This document shows positions 15,136-18,215 of a stretch of DNA of 18,215 bases, one piece after another. The position numbers and the translations under genes were made by a program. Below the pieces are notes generated by a model that did no database searches, had not been told where the DNA came from, and worked only from the letters and a program-made list of their open reading frames with translations. The number at the start of each line of letters is the position of its first letter. Within the stretch, counting starts at the first letter, position 1. Source of the stretch: an uncultured Collinsella sp. (GTDB lineage: Bacteria > Actinomycetota > Coriobacteriia > Coriobacteriales > Coriobacteriaceae); the NCBI GenBank assembly GCA_900756945.1, contig CAAELZ010000053.1, forward strand, positions 1-18,215, in the 5' to 3' direction.

Positions 15136-16089
15136 CTATTTACCGGCGGCGCGCAGGGCTACGTAGGCGGCACCGATGATGCCGGCGTCGTTGCCGAGCG
15201 AGGCGACCCTGACGGGCGTCTCGCGCGAGGCAGAAAGCGCGTACTGCTTAAAGTGCTCGCGGACCTTGTCGAGGTAGACGTCGGCCGAGGCGGATGCGCC
15301 GCCGCCGATGAGGAACATCTCGGGATCGACCACGTTGGCAATGAGCGCCAGGGCGCGACCGAGATAGTCGGCCATGGTATCGGCCGCGGCCAGCGCAAGC
15401 TTGTCGCCCTCGCGGCAGGCTTGGAACACGTCCTTGGAATCGGAGGGGCCGGTGAGCTCGATGGGCTCGACGCCCGCTTTCTCGCACTCGGCAAGGTAGT
15501 TGCTCACCACACCGGTGGCGCTGGAATACTGCTCCAGGTGGCCATGGCCGCCGCAGCCGCAGGTGCGCTCCTCTTCGGGGTTCAGGCACATGTGGCCAAT
15601 CTCGCCGCCGGCACCCACAACGCCCGATACCACGTCGCCGTTAACGATAACGCCACCGCCCACGCCGGTACCGATGGTGACCATCACCACGTTCTGTACG
15701 CCCTTGGCAGAGCCGAGCCAGGCCTCGCCCATAGCAGCGGCGTTGGCATCGTTTTCGTACTTAACGACCGCGTCGGGGCAGTGCTCCTGGATGGCAATCC
15801 TCAGTTCAGGCAGGTTGATAGCAATGTTGGCCTTGACCTTGGCATCGCCCGAAGCCGGGATGGGGCACGGAACGGCCAGACCAATGCCCGCCACAAAGGC
15901 GCGCGGAATCTGTGCCTTGGCGATCACCCGATCGATAGCCTCGGTCACCGCGGCAAAGCCCGCGGCGTCAACGATAGGAGGCGTGGGCACGCTGGCCTTG
16001 GCAAGCAGGTTGCCGTCCTCGTCGAACAGGCCTTCCTTAACCGAAGTGCCGCCAACGTCGATGCCGATGTAGTACTGCTTAGGTTCCAT
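15136..16089 (-). CDS. glk: ROK-family glucokinase
   Basis: A 317-aa sugar kinase, probably phosphorylating glucose to glucose 6-phosphate. The ATP-binding motif is DVGGTSVKEG (11-20). N113/D114 in ENDANAAAMGE carries the catalytic base. GTGVGGGVIVNG (140-151) is the second phosphate loop. GEIGHM (H166) with CGCGGHGHLEQ (C177, C179, H184, E186) forms the ROK zinc/sugar motif. The usual third Cys of CxCGxxGC is His here. The start at 16089 has AAAGGTGG upstream (16096-16103); ATG at 16116 is an in-frame alternative adding nine residues. There is no N-terminal helix-turn-helix, so it is a kinase and not a ROK repressor. It is divergent from gntR and manA, which suggests a shared sugar-phosphate role. 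Substrate is inferred. Confidence 0.9.
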   Translation of the reverse strand: MEPKQYYIGIDVGGTSVKEGLFDEDGNLLAKASVPTPPIVDAAGFAAVTEAIDRVIAKAQIPRAFVAGIGLAVPCPIPASGDAKVKANIAINLPELRIAIQEHCPDAVVKYENDANAAAMGEAWLGSAKGVQNVVMVTIGTGVGGGVIVNGDVVSGVVGAGGEIGHMCLNPEEERTCGCGGHGHLEQYSSATGVVSNYLAECEKAGVEPIELTGPSDSKDVFQACREGDKLALAAADTMADYLGRALALIANVVDPEMFLIGGGASASADVYLDKVREHFKQYALSASRETPVRVASLGNDAGIIGAAYVALRAAGK

Positions 16090-16135
16090 GGGAGCCCACC
16101 TTTCTCGTTTAAACATTGCCTGTATGGTACCGCTC

Positions 16136-16191
16136 CCCAGGCAAAAACCTGTCAAAAAGGGACAGGTTTGTTTTGGCAGGTTTTATCTGGG
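16136..16191. repeat. Composite inverted repeat with AGGGAC core in the glucokinase leader
   Basis: Three nested pairings are possible: CCCAG/CTGGG (16136-16140, 16187-16191), a 14-nt arm pair (16144-16157 with 16171-16184, one T-G mismatch), and the inner AAACCTGTC/GACAGGTTT (16145-16153, 16161-16169). The last two exclude each other, as at 4572-4629. Read leftward it contains TTGACA. It lies 47-102 nt upstream of the glucokinase start. Confidence 0.75.
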
Positions 16192-16278
16192 AAAACGCAA
16201 GGCATGAGATTCGGTTCGCTGGGCGGCAAAACGGCCCAACCCCATCTTCGAGCCGATCAATTTGCTCAATACCACATT

Positions 16279-16340
16279 ATTCGAATGCATATTCATTTAG
16301 AGCGCTCTAGTTGATATAGAAAAGCGTTTTTTGATTATAT
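16279..16340 (+). promoter_or_regulatory. Candidate gntR promoter with adjacent palindromic operator
   Basis: TAGAGCGCTCTA (16298-16309) is a perfect 12-bp palindrome, and ATTCGAAT (16279-16286) is an 8-bp one. Immediately downstream, TTGATA (16311-16316) and TTATAT (16335-16340) with an 18-nt spacer look like -35 and -10 boxes for gntR. The palindrome is a natural operator candidate for the regulator or for control of the divergent glucokinase. The rest of the 340-nt gap (16090-16429) shows no gene. Confidence 0.5.
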
Positions 16341-16429
16341 CTTTCTCGAACTTTTCAAAAACGCAATAGGGATGCTTAGGCGTGGACTATCCTTTCGTTT
16401 GTACTCAATCAAGCCGGAAAGGAGGTTCC

Positions 16430-17149
16430 ATGATTCCCAAATACGAGGCAATAGCTGCAGATATCCGTCGAAGCATCGAGGACGGCGCTCTAAAGCCGGG
16501 CGACAAGCTGCCCACCGTCGTTGAGTTCTGCGAGCTCTATAGCGTTTCCAAAATCACCGTCAAACGAGCTATTGAGCAGATTACCGATGAAGGTCTTGTT
16601 ACCAGCCGGCGCGGATCGGGCACCTACGTTAAGGACACGGCGGGGCTTCCCGGCCAGGCGTTTTTCCAGGGCAAGAACGATCGCTCCCAGGGCTTTTCGT
16701 ATGAGCACCGCGGGGAGAAGGTGACCTCGGTGGTCTACGATTTCTCGATTGTCAATCCGCCAGCAGACGTCGCTGCCCAGCTGGGAATTGCCGAGGACGA
16801 CTTTGCCTATCACATCGTGCGCGTGCGCCAGGTCGACGAGAAGCCCATCGTTATCGAGTACACCTACATGCCCCTCGAGCTGATTCCGGGCCTTAAAAAG
16901 AAAGACCTGTATGGATCGGTCTACAGCTTCATCCGCAAGCAATGCGGGCTGAAGATTTCGAGCTTCCACCGCACCATTCGCGCCGTAGCGGCAACCGAGG
17001 AAGAGGCTGAGCACCTGGACACCAAACCCGGCTCTCCCCTGCTCGAGCTCAACCAGATTGGCTTTTTGGATAGCGGCACCGCCTTTGAGCATTCGATCTC
17101 GCGCAACGTTGGTGACCGCTTTGAGCTGCACAACGTAACGTTGGCATAG
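16430..17149 (+). CDS. GntR-family transcriptional regulator, HutC subfamily (UTRA domain)
   Basis: A 239-aa regulator. The N-terminal winged helix (about 1-70) reads MIPKYEAIAADIRRSIEDG...LPTVVEFCELYSVSKITVKRAIEQITDEGLVTSRRGSGTYV, the standard GntR pattern. The C-terminal part (about 85-235) fits a UTRA ligand-binding domain: YHIVRVRQVDEKPIVIEYTYMPLELIPG...SSFHRTIRAVAATEEEAEHL...PLLELNQIGF. UTRA domains usually sense sugar phosphates or related small molecules. AAAGGAGG (16418-16425) sets the start; the frame is open upstream to 16382. It is followed by manA on the same strand and divergent from glk, so these are likely targets; the effector is unknown. Confidence 0.92.
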   Translation: MIPKYEAIAADIRRSIEDGALKPGDKLPTVVEFCELYSVSKITVKRAIEQITDEGLVTSRRGSGTYVKDTAGLPGQAFFQGKNDRSQGFSYEHRGEKVTSVVYDFSIVNPPADVAAQLGIAEDDFAYHIVRVRQVDEKPIVIEYTYMPLELIPGLKKKDLYGSVYSFIRKQCGLKISSFHRTIRAVAATEEEAEHLDTKPGSPLLELNQIGFLDSGTAFEHSISRNVGDRFELHNVTLA

Positions 17150-17224
17150 GTTTTTGTAGTCATGCGGGCGCTCGTTACGGCTCGTTTAGAGTGGGCGGCC
17201 GCGCAACACCATGGGGGTATGAAC

Positions 17225-18157
17225 ATGTCCGATTTGATTAAACTGACGCCGATCTTTCACGAGAAGATCTGGGGCGGCCGCCAGCTGGAGACCGTGTTTG
17301 GTTACGACATTCCCGAGGGTCCCATCGGTGAGTGCTGGGCCATCTCGGCCCATCCCAACGGCGACTGCCAGATTGCAGAGGGCCCGTATGCCGGCCACAC
17401 GCTCTCGTGGCTGTGGGCTGAGCACCGCGAGCTCTTTGGCAACTGCGAGGGCAAGGAGTTTCCGCTGCTCATTAAGATTCTGGACGCTAAGGACGACCTT
17501 TCGATCCAGATTCATCCCAACGACGAGTACGCCGCCGAGCATGAGAACGGTAGCCTGGGCAAGACCGAGTGCTGGTACGTGCTGGACTGCGAGCCCGGCG
17601 CCACGATTATCGTCGGGCAGCGCGCCAAGGATCGTGCCGAGGCCGCACAGATGATCGAAGACGGCCGCTGGGACGACATGCTCAACGTGCTGCCGATTCA
17701 CAAGGGTGACTTTTTCCAGATTGATTCCGGTACCGTGCACGCCATCAAGACCGGCACGCTCATTTTAGAGACGCAGCAATCGAGCGACGTGACGTATCGC
17801 CTGTACGACTACGACCGCCCCGGCACCGACGGCAAGCTGCGCCCGCTGCACATTGAGCAGAGCCTCGATTGCATCGACTTTAACGCGCAGGCTCCGACCG
17901 ACGGCACGGTGACCGCGCCCGAGGTCGATGGCGTGACCGAGCTCGAGTCCAACCCCTGCTACACCGTCGATCGCGTGCGCGTCGACGGCAGCAAGACCCT
18001 CGACCAGCGCTGGCCCTTCATGTGTCTGTCGGTCATCGACGGCGAAGGCACCGTCTGCGGCGACCCCGTCCACAAGGGAAGCCACCTGCTAGCTCCGAGC
18101 ACCGTCAGCTCCATTGACCTCGAAGGCAAGATGGAACTGATCATCTCGCACCTGTAG
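17225..18157 (+). CDS. manA: Class I mannose-6-phosphate isomerase
   Basis: A 310-aa cupin zinc enzyme that interconverts mannose 6-phosphate and fructose 6-phosphate. The zinc ligands are Q95 and H97 in QIHPNDEYA, E115 in GKTECWYVLD and H172 in DSGTVHAI. R192 in DVTYRLYDYDR is the likely catalytic Arg. The short length matches the Bacillus-type ManA and not the longer E. coli form. GGGGG (17213-17217) is 7 nt before ATG 17225; ATG 17219 two codons earlier is also possible. It starts 75 nt after gntR on the same strand and is probably co-transcribed. The 17150-17224 gap shows no clear promoter. Confidence 0.95.
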   Translation: MSDLIKLTPIFHEKIWGGRQLETVFGYDIPEGPIGECWAISAHPNGDCQIAEGPYAGHTLSWLWAEHRELFGNCEGKEFPLLIKILDAKDDLSIQIHPNDEYAAEHENGSLGKTECWYVLDCEPGATIIVGQRAKDRAEAAQMIEDGRWDDMLNVLPIHKGDFFQIDSGTVHAIKTGTLILETQQSSDVTYRLYDYDRPGTDGKLRPLHIEQSLDCIDFNAQAPTDGTVTAPEVDGVTELESNPCYTVDRVRVDGSKTLDQRWPFMCLSVIDGEGTVCGDPVHKGSHLLAPSTVSSIDLEGKMELIISHL

Positions 18158-18185
18158 ATCGCACCAACAACCCAAACGCAACAAG

Positions 18186-18215
18186 GGGCTCTCCCGTCCA
18201 TGTACGGGAGAGCCC
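18186..18215 (+). terminator. Hairpin of the manA terminator, T-tract beyond window
   Basis: GGGCTCTCCCGT (18186-18197) pairs perfectly over 12 bp with 18204-18215, with a 6-nt loop, 28 nt after the manA stop. The window ends at the stem, so the expected T-tract is not seen. Confidence 0.75.

Overview
The window is high-GC bacterial chromosome. Nearly all of it is conserved core genes, with no mobile element, CRISPR array, tRNA or rRNA that I can see. The gene set suggests an actinobacterium of class Coriobacteriia, probably Collinsella or a close relative. The grounds are a tmk-holB-ricT block, a tatA-tatC-hypA-hypB-topoisomerase run, a family II pyrophosphatase, NhaA, a ROK glucokinase, and intergenic hairpins built on AGGGAC/GTCCCT. 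This placement is inferred from gene content and style, not from a database search.

Left block (1-3339, minus strand): thymidylate kinase (tmk), DNA polymerase III delta-prime (holB) and a RicT/PSP1 protein are tightly packed and read leftward. RicT runs off the left edge with no stop, so only its first 512 codons are seen. Diverging from tmk is a zinc-ribbon, single-membrane-span protein (3579-4553, plus). It converges on the next block at an inverted repeat followed by a strong bidirectional terminator (4572-4673).

Central block (4696-11649, minus strand): read right to left, a subgroup 1c-like aminotransferase, an orphan STAS anti-sigma antagonist, TatA/B, TatC, HypA, HypB and a type IA topoisomerase with archaeal-type signatures. 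TatA/B to the topoisomerase looks like one operon: tatA/tatC overlap by 1 nt and the later gaps are 6, 55 and 54 nt. Tat export and HypA/HypB nickel delivery both serve [NiFe]-hydrogenase assembly, although no hydrogenase structural gene is in view.

Right block: an 84-codon orphan gene (plus), then an AT-richer gene-free stretch (12107-12300) closed by its own terminator, then nhaA, ppaC and a ROK glucokinase (all minus). Divergent from the glucokinase are a GntR/HutC-type regulator and a class I mannose-6-phosphate isomerase (plus). These last three look like a sugar-phosphate entry module around a shared regulatory region that contains a 12-bp palindrome (16298-16309).

The most interesting non-coding signal is a set of intergenic inverted repeats (3444-3508, 4572-4629, 16136-16191, and a degenerate one at 15069-15127). 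They share an AGGGAC core but have different arms, and two of them can fold in alternative registers. The most interesting coding signals are the archaeal-like topoisomerase and the long basic tail on RicT. I found no clear new defence or mobile system.
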